Assembly: GCF_015355765.1 (NCBI RefSeq)
Contig: NZ_JACWNA010000011.1
Span: forward strand, 1 to 51,957
From: Actinomyces haliotis
Lineage (GTDB): Bacteria; Actinomycetota; Actinomycetes; Actinomycetales; Actinomycetaceae
Reading direction: 5' to 3'
Length of the DNA: 51,957 nucleotides
The notes under the pieces were generated by a model. The model made no database searches and was not told the DNA's origin. It was given only the letters and a program-made list of their open reading frames with translations. Made by a program: the position numbers and the translations under genes. This document shows, piece after piece, positions 38,119 to 46,784 of this stretch; position 1 is the stretch's first letter; each line of letters begins with the position of its first letter.

Positions 38119-39137
38119 GCGGACCTCCGGCCAAGCGCGAGGCCGATGAGCACCGGAGCCCCGATGAAGGCCGTGACGACCCCGGCCTCCAGCTCGGCGG
38201 GCCGGACCAGGACGCGCCCCACGACGTCGGCGGCCAGCAGCAGGAGGGGACCCGCGAGCAGCGACCAGCCCAGCAGGTGGCGCTGGTCGGCGCCGACCAT
38301 CAGGCGCACGATGTGCGGCACGACGAGGCCGATGAAGGAGATGGGTCCCACGGCGGCGGTCGCGCCGCCGCACAGGAGGGTGATCGTGACGAAGGCCAGC
38401 AGGCGCGTGCCGACCACGTTGACGCCGAGCGCGCGGGCCGTCTCCTCCCCCAGGACCAGGGCGTTGAGCGGCCGGCCCAGACCCAGGGCGAGCAGCAGGC
38501 CGGCCGCGAGGGCCGGCGAGACCGCCACCAGGGTGCCGAGGTCGCGGCCCGCCAGGGAACCGACGACCCACGTGCGGTAGGAGTCGAAGGCCGCCGAGTC
38601 GTAGAGCGTGACCGTGCCGGTGACCGAGCTGAGGCTCGCGGCCAGAGCGACGCCGGCCAGGAGGAGTCGCACGGAGTCCTCCCCAGCGGCGCGGCGCGCG
38701 AGCAGGTAGACCATGGCCGCGGCCACTGCCGCCCCGAGCAGCGCGAAGGGCAGGGTGCCCGAGGCGCTCGTGCGGCCCAGCGCCGCGATCGCGATGACGA
38801 CGCCGAGGGCGGCGCCCGCGCTCACCCCGAGCACGCCGGGCTCAGCCAGCGGGTTGCGCGTGAGCGCCTGCATGACGACGCCGGCGACGGCGAGCGCGGC
38901 GCCGGCCGCGAGCGCGAGGAGCGTGCGGGGCAGGCGCAGCTGCCACACGATGACCGCGGGCACGCTCGTATCGTGCGCCAGCAGGCCGTGCCACGCCTGG
39001 CCGAGCGTGAGGTCCCGCGAGCCGAGGGCGAGGCTGGCCAGGAGCAGGACGAGCAGCGTCCCGACCAGCAGAGCAGCGCCGAGCGCGGGCCGGGCCCGGG
39101 TCAGCCGGTCGGGCAGGGGGCGGGAGGGCATGAACAT
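38115..39137 (-). CDS. FecCD-family iron/siderophore ABC permease (first)
   Basis: Partner permease of the iron-type ABC importer, 340 residues. Diagnostic segments are LAAGAALAVAGVVMQALTRNPLAEPGVLGVSAGA, the coupling helix ALGVNVVGTRLLAFVTI and the following VGPISFIGLVVPHIVRL. The start at 39137 is an ATG whose first base is inside the DtxR-type box; an alternative ATG at 39131 is two codons later. The gene diverges from the receptor gene with only 17 bp between start codons, so both arms must share overlapping promoters. An iron-starvation-induced system is implied. Confidence 0.94.
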   Translation of the reverse strand: MFMPSRPLPDRLTRARPALGAALLVGTLLVLLLASLALGSRDLTLGQAWHGLLAHDTSVPAVIVWQLRLPRTLLALAAGAALAVAGVVMQALTRNPLAEPGVLGVSAGAALGVVIAIAALGRTSASGTLPFALLGAAVAAAMVYLLARRAAGEDSVRLLLAGVALAASLSSVTGTVTLYDSAAFDSYRTWVVGSLAGRDLGTLVAVSPALAAGLLLALGLGRPLNALVLGEETARALGVNVVGTRLLAFVTITLLCGGATAAVGPISFIGLVVPHIVRLMVGADQRHLLGWSLLAGPLLLLAADVVGRVLVRPAELEAGVVTAFIGAPVLIGLALGRRSA

Positions 39138-39155
39138 GAGGGTAGCCTTACCTCA
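39137..39155. promoter_or_regulatory. DtxR/IdeR-type iron box between divergent starts
   Basis: A 19-bp palindrome beginning TGAGG and ending CCTCA matches the DtxR/IdeR consensus TTAGGTTAGSCTAACCTAA at 15 of 19 positions. It runs from the first base of one start codon to the first base of the other. Within it TAGCCT (39143-39148) is a -10-like hexamer 6 nt before the plus-strand ATG. By symmetry a similar box faces the minus-strand ATG. A metal-loaded repressor bound here would block both transcripts. Confidence 0.8.
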
Positions 39156-40291
39156 TGACCCCTTCGCACACCCTCTCCCCCACCTCCCCGTCCGCCCTGG
39201 CCGACCTGGCCGCCCGGCCCCTGACGCGACGCGGCCTCGTCGGCCTCGGCTCCGCCGCGGTCCTCGCCTCGCTCGCCGCGTGCGGCTCCTCCTCGGGCGG
39301 CACCGCCGACGCCACCGCGAGCAGCGGCGCGTCCGCCGGCGGCGCCTCCGCCGCAGCCTCCGGGCCAGCCGCCGAGGACTCCGCCACCGGCGTGCCGGCC
39401 ACCCTCAGCCCCGGCATGGGATCCGGCGCCGCTGACGGCGTCTTCCCCCGGGACGTCGTGCACTACCAGGGCACGACGACGATCACGGCGGCACCGAGCA
39501 AGGTCGTCGTCCTGTCCACGGGACAGGCGGACGCCATGCTCACCCTCGGGATGTGCCCCATCGGCTCGTCGGCCGCCTCCGGCACGGATGCCCCGGTCCC
39601 CCAGTACCTCCAGGACGCCTTCCCCGAGCAGGCGGCCGCGATCAAGGCGATCACATACGTCGGCTCACGGATGGAGCCCGACGTCGAGGCGATCGCCGCC
39701 CTGCACCCGGACCTCATCCTGGTCAACATCGCTGGCAAGGATGACGCCGCCGCCATGTACACCTCTCTCAGCGCGGTCGCCCCGACGGTCGCCACCCACG
39801 GCACCGGGCAGTACTGGAAGGTCGACTTCCTGCTGCTGGCCGACGCGCTGGGCAAGCGGGAGGCAGCGCAGGCGGAGATCGACGCCGTGACGGCCGCCGC
39901 CGCCTCGGCAGGGGCGGGTCTGACCTCCCCCGGCACCGTCTCGCTGCTGCGCAAGAACGGTGACAAGCTGCGCGTCTTCGGACCCCTGTCCTTCCCCGGG
40001 TCGCTCGTGGCCGAGATGGGTCTGGCCCGGCCGGCCTCCCAGCAGTTCACCACCGGCGTCTCCACCGACCTGTCCGAGGAGACCCTGGACCAGGCCGACG
40101 GCGACTGGTTGCTCTACGCCGTCCAGGGCGGGGACGAGTCGGAGGCCACCGCGCTGCCGCTGTGGTCCTCGCTGGGCGCCGTCAGCGCCCACCACGCCGT
40201 CGAGGTCGACGACGACCCCTTCTTCCTCAACGCCGGCCCCCGTGCCGCGCGGACGGTGATCTCCGCGACCGCGGCCGCCCTCGCCTCATGA
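39155..40291 (+). CDS. Iron/siderophore ABC transporter substrate-binding lipoprotein
   Basis: Cell-surface receptor of the importer, 378 residues, class III (helical-backbone) fold typical of ferric siderophore binding proteins. The signal region has a twin-Arg (LTRRGLVG, 25-26) and a lipobox ending at Cys43 (ASLAAC), so it is a lipoprotein, possibly Tat-exported. A low-complexity Ala/Ser/Gly linker follows (about 44-85). The periplasmic-binding-protein fold then begins near ITAAPSKVVVLSTGQADAMLTLG, with VGSRMEPDVEAIAALHPDLILVN at the lobe junction. Its stop overlaps the ATPase start (ATGA). The ligand cannot be assigned. Confidence 0.92.
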   Translation: MTPSHTLSPTSPSALADLAARPLTRRGLVGLGSAAVLASLAACGSSSGGTADATASSGASAGGASAAASGPAAEDSATGVPATLSPGMGSGAADGVFPRDVVHYQGTTTITAAPSKVVVLSTGQADAMLTLGMCPIGSSAASGTDAPVPQYLQDAFPEQAAAIKAITYVGSRMEPDVEAIAALHPDLILVNIAGKDDAAAMYTSLSAVAPTVATHGTGQYWKVDFLLLADALGKREAAQAEIDAVTAAAASAGAGLTSPGTVSLLRKNGDKLRVFGPLSFPGSLVAEMGLARPASQQFTTGVSTDLSEETLDQADGDWLLYAVQGGDESEATALPLWSSLGAVSAHHAVEVDDDPFFLNAGPRAARTVISATAAALAS

Positions 40292-41154
40292 CCCGGTCAC
40301 GCGCACCGGAGCAGGTCCCCTCACCGGTGCTGGCAGCGCGGGGGCTGCGGGCCGGCTACGCCGAGCGCGACGTCATCACGGACCTCGACGTGCGCGTGGA
40401 GGCCGGGTCCTTCACCGTCATCGTCGGCCCCAACGCCTGCGGGAAGTCGACGCTGCTGCGCTCGCTGAGCAAGGTGCTGCCCCCGCGCGCGGGGCAGGTG
40501 CTCCTCGACGGCGCCGAGATCGCGTCCATGCGGCCCAAGGCCTTCGCCCGCGAGGTCGGGTTCCTCTCCCAGTCCTCGACGGCGCCGGAGGGCGTCACGG
40601 TGCACGAGCTTGTCTCGCGGGGGCGCTTCCCCCACCAGTCCGTGCTCCACCAGTGGTGCCAGGAGGACGACGCGCAGGTGCGCCTCGCCATGGAGCGCAC
40701 ACACGTCGCTGACCTGGCGACGAGGCGGGTGGGCGACCTGTCCGGCGGGCAGCGCCAGCGCGTGTGGATCGCCATGGCGCTCGCGCAGCAGACCCGCGTG
40801 CTGCTCCTGGACGAGCCGACGACGTACCTCGATCTGGCTCACCAGGTCGAGGTGCTCGAGCTGTGCCGCGAGCTCAACCAGCGCCTGGGGACCACCATCG
40901 TCGCGGTCCTGCACGACCTCAACCAGGCGTGCCGCTACGCGGACCACCTCGTGGCGATGCGCGAGGGAAGGATCGTGGCGCGGGGCGCGCCGGCGGAGGT
41001 GGTGACGGCCCAGTGCGTCGAGGCCGTCTTCGGGCTGCCGGTGAGCGTGATCAAGGACCCGCTCACGGGCACGCCGCTCGTGCTCTCGGCTCCGCCGCGC
41101 CGCTACTCGGCGAGCCCGGAGGGGGTTCCGCCCCGCCTGCGCAGGGCGGTCTGA
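40288..41154 (+). CDS. Iron/siderophore ABC transporter ATP-binding protein
   Basis: FepC/FecE-type ATPase that powers the two FecCD permeases, 288 residues. Walker A is GPNACGKST (47-55), with Ala-Cys where Gly-Ser is more common. The Q-loop is in GFLSQSSTAPEGVTV, the ABC signature LSGGQRQR is at 151-158, Walker B with DEPT is at 175-178, and the H-loop His lies in VAVLHDLNQACRYAD. It starts with ATG overlapping the receptor stop. The terminal residues are Arg/Pro-rich. It converges on the yciO gene, 35 bp away. Confidence 0.95.
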   Translation: MTRSRAPEQVPSPVLAARGLRAGYAERDVITDLDVRVEAGSFTVIVGPNACGKSTLLRSLSKVLPPRAGQVLLDGAEIASMRPKAFAREVGFLSQSSTAPEGVTVHELVSRGRFPHQSVLHQWCQEDDAQVRLAMERTHVADLATRRVGDLSGGQRQRVWIAMALAQQTRVLLLDEPTTYLDLAHQVEVLELCRELNQRLGTTIVAVLHDLNQACRYADHLVAMREGRIVARGAPAEVVTAQCVEAVFGLPVSVIKDPLTGTPLVLSAPPRRYSASPEGVPPRLRRAV

Positions 41155-41189
41155 GCGCGGCCGCGGGGAGCCGGCCCACCTAGAGCCAC

Positions 41190-41807
41190 CTAGAGCACAG
41201 AGGCGTCCCCCGCGCCCTCGCGCAGCACCTCGGGGACGTCGCTGGTCAGGTCGAGCACCGTCGTCGGCTCGGTGGAGCCCACGGGGCCCTCGATGACGAC
41301 GTCCAGGAGATGACCCAGGCCGTCCTGCACCTCCCAGCCACTGCTCTCAGGCTCCTCGTTGCCGGGCAGGATGAGGGTCGAGGACAGGATCGGTGCGCCG
41401 AAGCCGGCCACGATCGCCTGGGTGATTGCGTGGTCCGGGATCCGCACGCCCAGGGTGTGCTTGGTGGGGTTGAGCGTCATCCGCGGCACCTCCCGGGTTC
41501 CGCGCAGGATGAAGGTCCACGGCCCGGGAGTCAGGCGCTTGACGAGCCGGAAGGCGTTGTTGCCGATGATCGCCAGCGGCCCGGCCTGGGCAAAGTCGGC
41601 GCAGACGAAGGTGAAGTTGTGCTTGTCGTCGAGCCGGCGGATCTGCCGGATACGATCCAGACCGGCCTTGTTGCCGGGCGCGCAGGCCAGGGCGTACCCC
41701 GAGTCGGTGGGATAGGCGACGAGCCCGCCCCCGCGCAGGGTGTCGACGATCCTCGTGATGAGCCGCGCCTGGGGGTTGACGGGGTGGAGCTCGACATAGC
41801 GTGACAT
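41190..41807 (-). CDS. yciO: YciO, Sua5/YrdC-family protein
   Basis: Member of the YrdC/TsaC fold family. TsaC/Sua5 make threonylcarbamoyl-AMP for tRNA t6A; YciO is a paralogous branch whose physiological role is less certain. The 205 residues follow YciO closely: LVAYPTDSGYALAC, RRLDDKHNFTFVCAD, the VKRLTPGPWTFIL nucleotide loop and LDLTSDVPEVLREGAGD at the end. The usual TsaC motif KRP is replaced by the KHNFT version. The ATG is 18 nt after the unknown lipoprotein's convergent-side neighbour boundary, so yciO probably follows that lipoprotein... in genome order it lies downstream of it on the same strand and may be cotranscribed. Confidence 0.87.
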   Translation of the reverse strand: MSRYVELHPVNPQARLITRIVDTLRGGGLVAYPTDSGYALACAPGNKAGLDRIRQIRRLDDKHNFTFVCADFAQAGPLAIIGNNAFRLVKRLTPGPWTFILRGTREVPRMTLNPTKHTLGVRIPDHAITQAIVAGFGAPILSSTLILPGNEEPESSGWEVQDGLGHLLDVVIEGPVGSTEPTTVLDLTSDVPEVLREGAGDASVL

Positions 41808-41826
41808 GGGGCCATTGTGCCGCCAG

Positions 41827-42615
41827 TCACGTCGTCGTGCCGTCTCCGGAAGCCCAGGTGCTGAGGTTGCTCACGACGAATCGCCCGCCGTCCCAGGTGA
41901 AGTCGGCCGTCCCACTGCCGCTCGCGCAGGCGTGGCAGGTGCCGTCGCCGTCCATGGACTCGCCGTCCCACTGCACGGAGAAGCCGTTGGGGATGCCCAC
42001 CAGGGTGCCGCTGGTCGGCACCCGGCTGTAGTCCTGGTCCCCGAGCCCGTCCTCGCGCAGGTCCGAGACCATGACCGGCGTGAGGCTCGCGTCGTACAGG
42101 GTGATCGTGGCGACCGAGGCGTTCCCACCGCTCAGGCACTGGAAGTCGACGACCCGGTAGGCGGCGCCGTCCACCATGGTGCTCGTCGTCTGCTCGATGA
42201 GGACCTCGCCTCCCAGGTCACTCAGGGGCGCGACCCCGTCGGTGAAGCGCAGCGGGAGGTCACCGCTGCCCCAGGTGCATGCCGCAGGCACCGTGATCCC
42301 GCCGTTGCGAACCTCGTCCTCGCTCGGGGCCGTGGAGGCCGGCGCGGCGCTGGAGCCGGACTGCGTGAGCCCGGTGGCGGAGGACGAGGCCTGCATGAGC
42401 GGGGGCGGCGTCGTCGCTGCGTCCGGCGTCGCAGCGTTCGACGTCACGGCCGGAACGGACACAGAGGGACCGACCGCAGTGACGCCGTCCGAGGAACCAT
42501 CAGAGGCTGCGCCGCAGCCCGCGAGGAGGAGCGGCAGGACGAGGAGGGTCGTCGCGACGACGCGTCGGCTGCCGCGACGGCCGCGGAGGGAGCCGGGTCG
42601 GGTGTGTGGGAGCAC
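41827..42615 (-). CDS. Secreted lipoprotein of unknown function
   Basis: Not recognised. With the GTG at 42615 the product is 262 residues. It has a basic n-region (LRGRRGSRR), a hydrophobic stretch and a lipobox LLLAGC with Cys34. A Ser/Thr/Ala/Pro-rich linker runs to about residue 95. A compact C-terminal domain of about 165 residues contains four further cysteines (CTWGSG, DFQCLSGG, CHACASG), which could form two disulfides outside the cell. CAGAAT lies 6 nt before the GTG, suggesting a leaderless mRNA; an upstream in-frame start would add 40 residues before the signal peptide. yciO follows 19 nt downstream on the same strand and may be cotranscribed. Confidence 0.72.
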   Translation of the reverse strand: MLPHTRPGSLRGRRGSRRVVATTLLVLPLLLAGCGAASDGSSDGVTAVGPSVSVPAVTSNAATPDAATTPPPLMQASSSATGLTQSGSSAAPASTAPSEDEVRNGGITVPAACTWGSGDLPLRFTDGVAPLSDLGGEVLIEQTTSTMVDGAAYRVVDFQCLSGGNASVATITLYDASLTPVMVSDLREDGLGDQDYSRVPTSGTLVGIPNGFSVQWDGESMDGDGTCHACASGSGTADFTWDGGRFVVSNLSTWASGDGTTT

Positions 42616-42621
42616 ACGCTG

Positions 42622-42627
42622 ATTCTG
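42622..42627 (-). promoter_or_regulatory. -10 box for the leaderless lipoprotein gene
   Basis: CAGAAT (42627-42622, leftward) fits NANNNT and ends 6 nt before the GTG at 42615. No SD lies in between. Confidence 0.4.
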
Positions 42628-42744
42628 CCCTGTCTCCCACGCTCCCGGGCGCGTGCGGGAGGTGCTGGCGACAACGCACCTGCCCCGGCCGGCGCGCGGA
42701 AGCCAGCCCGGGCACAGTGCGCCCGCCACCGCCACCGCCGCCGG

Positions 42745-43782
42745 TCAGCCGGCCACGGTGATCTGGATCTTGACGTCGCCCGGCCGGCCCTCGGCGACCC
42801 GCTCGAAGGCGTCGACCGCGTGGTCCATGTCGAAGGTGTGCGTGATGAAGGGCGCCAGGTCGATCTTCCCTGCCGCGACCAGGTCGATCGCCCGCTGGTA
42901 GACGTTGGCGTAGCGGAAGACGCTCTCGATGCGCGTCTCGCGGGCCTGGACCTCGGTGACGTCGACGCTCACCGGCTCCACGGGGATGCCGACCAGCACG
43001 GTGCGGTTGCCGGGCGCGCCGATCCGCCACAGGTTCGTGTAGGCGCTCGGGTGGCCCGAGCACTCGAAGACGACGTCGGCGCCCCACCCGCTCGTCCGCT
43101 CCTGAACGGCGTCGAGCAGGCTCCGCTCGCGCCCGTCGACGGCGGTGACGCCCTCGATGCCCGAGGCGATGGCGAGCTTCTCTGCGGAGACGTCGGAGAT
43201 CAGCACGCTGGACGCGCCCCCGGCCAGCGCCGCGGCCGCCGTGAGCAGCCCGATGGTGCCCGCCCCGCTCACGGCGACGACGTCGCCGGGGCTGATCGCG
43301 GCCTTCGTGGCGGCGTGCATCCCGACGGCGAGCGGCTCGAGCAGCGCGCCCTGCCCGAAGGAGACGGACGGCGGCAGGTGGTAGGTGAAGGCGGCCGGGT
43401 GGACGACCTCCTCGACGAGGCAGCCGTCCACCGGCGGGGTGGCCCAGAACGAGACGGAGGGGTCGACGTTGTACATGCCCGCTCGCTAGGCGCGCGAGCT
43501 GAGGTCCGGGACGCCGGGCTCCATCGCGACGCGGTCGCCCACCGCGAAGTCCTCGACGCCCTCACCGACCTCGAGCACGGTGCCGGAGGCCTCGTGGCCC
43601 AGGATCATCGGTGCCTCGACGACGTAGCGCCCGATCCGTCCGTGCGTGTAGTAGTGCACGTCCGAGCCGCAGATGCCCACGGTGTGCGGGGCGATCCTCA
43701 GCTGGCCCGGGCCGACGACAAGGTCGTTCTCGACCTCGCGGACGGCGATCTCGTGCTGCTTCTCCAGGACGACGGCCTTCAT
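42745..43782 (-). pseudogene. Zinc-dependent polyol (sorbitol/xylitol-type) dehydrogenase, interrupted by one amber codon
   Basis: A medium-chain dehydrogenase reading frame of 345 codons, from ATG ([19 protein letters not shown]) to the stop at 42745, with one in-frame TAG at codon 99 (43488-43486). Before it are the catalytic zinc Cys in [13 protein letters not shown] and [15 protein letters not shown]. After it come [25 protein letters not shown], the NAD fold [21 protein letters not shown] and a normal C-terminus. Nothing else is damaged and the frame is unchanged. The stop falls in the PDLSSRA-x-RAGMYNVDP loop, where relatives often have Ser; TCG to TAG is one change. It could be a recent nonsense mutation, a sequencing error or a low-level read-through product. 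It follows the aspS terminator, so it was separately transcribed. Confidence 0.85.
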
Positions 43783-43879
43783 CACTGCTCTCCTCGTGGC
43801 ACTGGGCGTGACCGAGGCCGGACCGGCGCCGGTCACCACCCAGCATGCCACCGGGGAGCGAGGCCGGTCCGGCAAATGA

Positions 43880-43915
43880 CGAGGGGCCCGGAACGATGAC
43901 GTTCCGGGCCCCTCG
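43880..43915 (-). terminator. Strong hairpin terminator after aspS
   Basis: A perfect 15-bp inverted repeat (43880-43894 with 43901-43915) with a 6-nt loop lies 23 nt past the aspS stop. It separates aspS from the dehydrogenase gene. Confidence 0.85.
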
Positions 43916-43938
43916 CCTGGTCCTGGCGGGCGCGCCGC

Positions 43939-45777
43939 TCAGCTGGCGTCGGCGGGCTGAGCCTTGGCCTCGGCCGCGGCCGCCTTCGCAGCGGCTCGCT
44001 TGTCCTCCTTGGTCTCGGGCTCGGCGTCCACGCCGGCCTCCTTGCGCTGCTCCGGGGAGATCGGGGCGGGCGCCTCGGTAAGCGGGTCGTAGCCGCCACC
44101 GGACTTCGGGAAGGCGATGACGTCGCGGATCGACTCGGCCTTGGTCAGCAGGGAGACGATGCGGTCCCAGCCGAAGGCGATGCCGCCGTGCGGCGGGGCG
44201 CCGAACTGGAAGGCGTCGAGCAGGAAGCCGAACTTTTCCTGCGCCTCCTTCTCGCCGATCCCCATGACCTTGAAGACGCGCTCCTGGACGTCGTGGGAGT
44301 GGATACGGATCGAGCCGCCGCCGATCTCGTTGCCGTTGCAGACGATGTCGTAGGCGTAGGCGAGCGCGTTGCCGGGGTCCTGGTCGAAGGAGTCGAGCCA
44401 CTCGGGCTTCGGTGAGGTGAAGGCGTGGTGCACGGCGGTCCAGGCGGACTTGCCGAGCGCGACGTCACCCTCGGCCTTGGCCTCGGCGGAGGGCTTGAAC
44501 AGCGGGGCGTCGACGACCCAGGTGAAGGCCCAGGCGTCGTCGTCGATGAGGCCGCAGCGCTTGCCGACCTCGAGACGGGCCGCGCCCAGGAGGGCGCGGG
44601 AGGCGTCCACCTTGCCGGCCGCGAAGAAGATCGCGTCGCCCGGGTTGGCGCCCGTGGCGGCGGCGAGGCCCTCGCGCTCGGCGTCCGTGATGTTCTTGGC
44701 GACGGGGCCGCCGAGGGTGCCGTCGTCGGCGATGGTGACGTAGGCGAGGCCCTTGGCACCGCGGGACTTGGCCCAGTCCTGCCACGCGTCGAAGGTGCGG
44801 CGGGACTGCGAGGCGCCGCCGGGCATGACGACCGCGCCGACGTACTCGTTCTGGAAGACGCGGAAGGTCGTGTCCTTGAAGTACTCGGTGAGGTCGACGA
44901 GCTCGAGGCCGAAGCGGAGGTCCGGCTTGTCCGAGCCGTACCTCTCCATCGCGTCCTTGTAGGTCATGCGCGGGATCGGCGTCGGGAGGTCGTAGCCGAT
45001 GAGGGCCCAGACCTCCTTGAGGACGTCCTCGGCGACGGCGATGACGTCGTCCTGCTCGGCGAAGGACATCTCGACGTCGAGCTGGGTGAACTCGGGCTGA
45101 CGGTCGGCGCGGAAGTCCTCGTCGCGGTAGCAGCGGGCGATCTGGTAGTAGCGCTCCATGCCGGCGACCATGAGGAGCTGCTTGAACAGCTGAGGGCTCT
45201 GCGGCAGCGCGTACCAGGAGCCGGGAGCGAGACGGGCCGGGACGAGGAAGTCGCGGGCGCCCTCGGGGGTGGAGCGGGTCAGTGTCGGCGTCTCGATCTC
45301 GACGAAGTCGTGGGAGTCGAGGACGCGGCGCGCCGCCTGGGAGACCTTGGAGCGCAGGCGGATGGCGTGCTGCATGCTCGAGCGGCGCAGGTCGAGGTAC
45401 CGGTACTTGAGGCGGGTCTCCTCACCGACCTGGCCGGCGTCCTCAGCGTGGTCGGAGACCTGGAAGGGCAGCGGGGCGGAGGGGTTGAGGATCTCGACGT
45501 CGGAGACGACGACCTCGATCTCGCCCGTGGGGAGGTTGGGGTTCGCGTTGCCCTCGGGGCGGGCCGAGACCTCGCCGGTGACCTTGAGGACGTACTCGGC
45601 GCGCAGGTCGTGGGCGACCTCCTCGCGGATGACGACCTGGGCGATGCCCGAGGCGTCCCGGAGGTCGATGAAGGCGACGCCTCCGTGGTCGCGGCGGCGG
45701 TCCACCCAGCCCGTGAGGGTGACGGTGGTGCCGATGTCGGCGGCGCGCAGGGAGCCTGCGTTGCGGGTTCGCAGCAC
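43939..45777 (-). CDS. aspS: Aspartyl-tRNA synthetase
   Basis: Charges tRNA(Asp), and in many actinobacteria also tRNA(Asn) as a non-discriminating enzyme; the window does not show gatCAB. The 612 residues have the OB-fold anticodon domain ([23 protein letters not shown]), class II motif 2 in [19 protein letters not shown], a GAD insertion in the middle and motif 3 in [14 protein letters not shown] Lys/Ala-rich tail of about 25 residues ends the protein. The GTG start is preceded by GGAAGGAA about 10 nt upstream. A candidate promoter lies 80 nt upstream, so it is monocistronic. Confidence 0.97.
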   Translation of the reverse strand: MLRTRNAGSLRAADIGTTVTLTGWVDRRRDHGGVAFIDLRDASGIAQVVIREEVAHDLRAEYVLKVTGEVSARPEGNANPNLPTGEIEVVVSDVEILNPSAPLPFQVSDHAEDAGQVGEETRLKYRYLDLRRSSMQHAIRLRSKVSQAARRVLDSHDFVEIETPTLTRSTPEGARDFLVPARLAPGSWYALPQSPQLFKQLLMVAGMERYYQIARCYRDEDFRADRQPEFTQLDVEMSFAEQDDVIAVAEDVLKEVWALIGYDLPTPIPRMTYKDAMERYGSDKPDLRFGLELVDLTEYFKDTTFRVFQNEYVGAVVMPGGASQSRRTFDAWQDWAKSRGAKGLAYVTIADDGTLGGPVAKNITDAEREGLAAATGANPGDAIFFAAGKVDASRALLGAARLEVGKRCGLIDDDAWAFTWVVDAPLFKPSAEAKAEGDVALGKSAWTAVHHAFTSPKPEWLDSFDQDPGNALAYAYDIVCNGNEIGGGSIRIHSHDVQERVFKVMGIGEKEAQEKFGFLLDAFQFGAPPHGGIAFGWDRIVSLLTKAESIRDVIAFPKSGGGYDPLTEAPAPISPEQRKEAGVDAEPETKEDKRAAAKAAAAEAKAQPADAS

Positions 45778-45857
45778 GATGCTGTGTTCCTTCCAGCTGG
45801 GGGCACTGGTTCCGGTGCCCGGCGAGGCGCACCGCGAGACGGGCGGGCGCCGGCGCG

Positions 45858-45863
45858 ATCCTA
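45858..45863 (-). promoter_or_regulatory. Candidate aspS promoter -10 box
   Basis: TAGGAT (45863-45858, leftward) lies 80 nt before the aspS GTG in the 201-nt gap. The rest of the gap holds the upstream surface gene's hairpin and nothing else recognisable. Confidence 0.4.
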
Positions 45864-45927
45864 TCGCCGTGGACCTGGGGGTCCCGAGCCCGGGCAGGGC
45901 GGGGTGATGGGGGCAACACGCCCACGC

Positions 45928-45946
45928 GAGCGCCGACGGGGCGCTC
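45928..45946 (-). terminator. Hairpin terminator after the surface-protein pair
   Basis: A perfect 7-bp GAGCGCC/GGCGCTC stem with a 5-nt loop lies 32 nt past the stop of the smaller surface protein. It ends that operon before the aspS promoter. Confidence 0.55.
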
Positions 45947-45978
45947 CAGGACGCCGGTGACGGTCGGCTCCGCGACGC

Positions 45979-46740
45979 TCAGCGCTGCTCGGCGAGGGCG
46001 CGCTCGTGCGCCGCGAGACGACGGCGGTTGCGCACGACGAAGCCGGCGAGGCCCACCATGATGATGCCGAGTCCGAGGAACGACGCACCGATGACCGGGA
46101 ACCCGTGGGGCTCCGACCGCCCGCTCGAGGCCGAGGCGTCGGCGGCCTCCGCGTCCGACGTCGCCGTGACCGACGGCGCGGGAACCGTAGGCACGCCGGG
46201 GGCCGTCGGCTGGGCGGTCGCGGCGGAGTCGCCGCCTCCGATGATCGTCACGCCGGCGACGGTGAAGTAGGGGCTCTTGTTGGTGTAGTCGGCCGTGCGC
46301 ACCTGGGACGTGGGGACGTCGGTACCCGCGGAGACGCGGAAGCGCAGCCAGTGCGTGCCCTCGTCCACGTACGCGGGCAGCTCGATGTGACCCGAGGTCG
46401 TGCCGTCCTCGTCGACGGGCGTCTCGGAGACGACGGGGTCCTGAGTGTCCAGGTCACCGTCGTCGACGAGAACCTGGACGGTGGAGTCCTTGGGGAATCC
46501 CGACAGGGTGTACGTCAGGGTGCCCCCGACGGCGATCGTCGAGGGACTCACGGTGGAGGCGGTCCCGGTGGTCGAGGGGCCGGTGGAGGTGTCGGCCGGC
46601 AACGCGTCCGCAGGAGTGAGGGCGGAGGCGCACAGGACGACGGCGCCTGTCTGGAGGAGCGCCAGGGTACGGAGGGACCGGCGTCGTGCCCCGGCGTCAG
46701 GCGCCAGGACGCGAGGGTGCGACCGCGAACGGTGCTGCAC
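45979..46740 (-). CDS. Membrane-anchored surface protein of unknown function (small partner)
   Basis: Not assignable to a named family. The 253-residue product has a signal peptide (RRRSLRTLALLQTGAVVLCASALTPADALPA) and one Ig-like beta domain (about 45-150: VSPSTIAVGGTLTYTLSGFPKDSTVQVLVDDG), of the type that occurs in adhesin and heme-uptake surface proteins. A Ser/Thr/Ala/Pro stalk and a C-terminal membrane helix (about 216-238) followed by RNRRRL complete it. There is no LPXTG. The GTG at 46740 was chosen because AAGGAGGG lies a few bases upstream; the longer frame overlaps the preceding gene. It starts 44 nt after the large surface-protein gene, so the two are one operon and likely act together at the cell envelope. 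Confidence 0.8.
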   Translation of the reverse strand: MQHRSRSHPRVLAPDAGARRRSLRTLALLQTGAVVLCASALTPADALPADTSTGPSTTGTASTVSPSTIAVGGTLTYTLSGFPKDSTVQVLVDDGDLDTQDPVVSETPVDEDGTTSGHIELPAYVDEGTHWLRFRVSAGTDVPTSQVRTADYTNKSPYFTVAGVTIIGGGDSAATAQPTAPGVPTVPAPSVTATSDAEAADASASSGRSEPHGFPVIGASFLGLGIIMVGLAGFVVRNRRRLAAHERALAEQR

Positions 46741-46784
46741 AGTCCCTCCTTCCTTCCGTGATGCTTCCGTGATCGTCTCACAGG

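Noticed and set aside
41165-41186. Short direct repeat of CCACCTAGAG in the yciO-ATPase gap
   Set aside because: Two copies of about ten bases in a 35-bp convergent gap, with no terminator or operator geometry.
41190-41807. Annotation as TsaC/Sua5 (essential t6A enzyme)
   Set aside because: The sequence follows YciO in its key segments (PTDSGYAL, KHNFT, REGAGD), so the paralogous branch is the better call.
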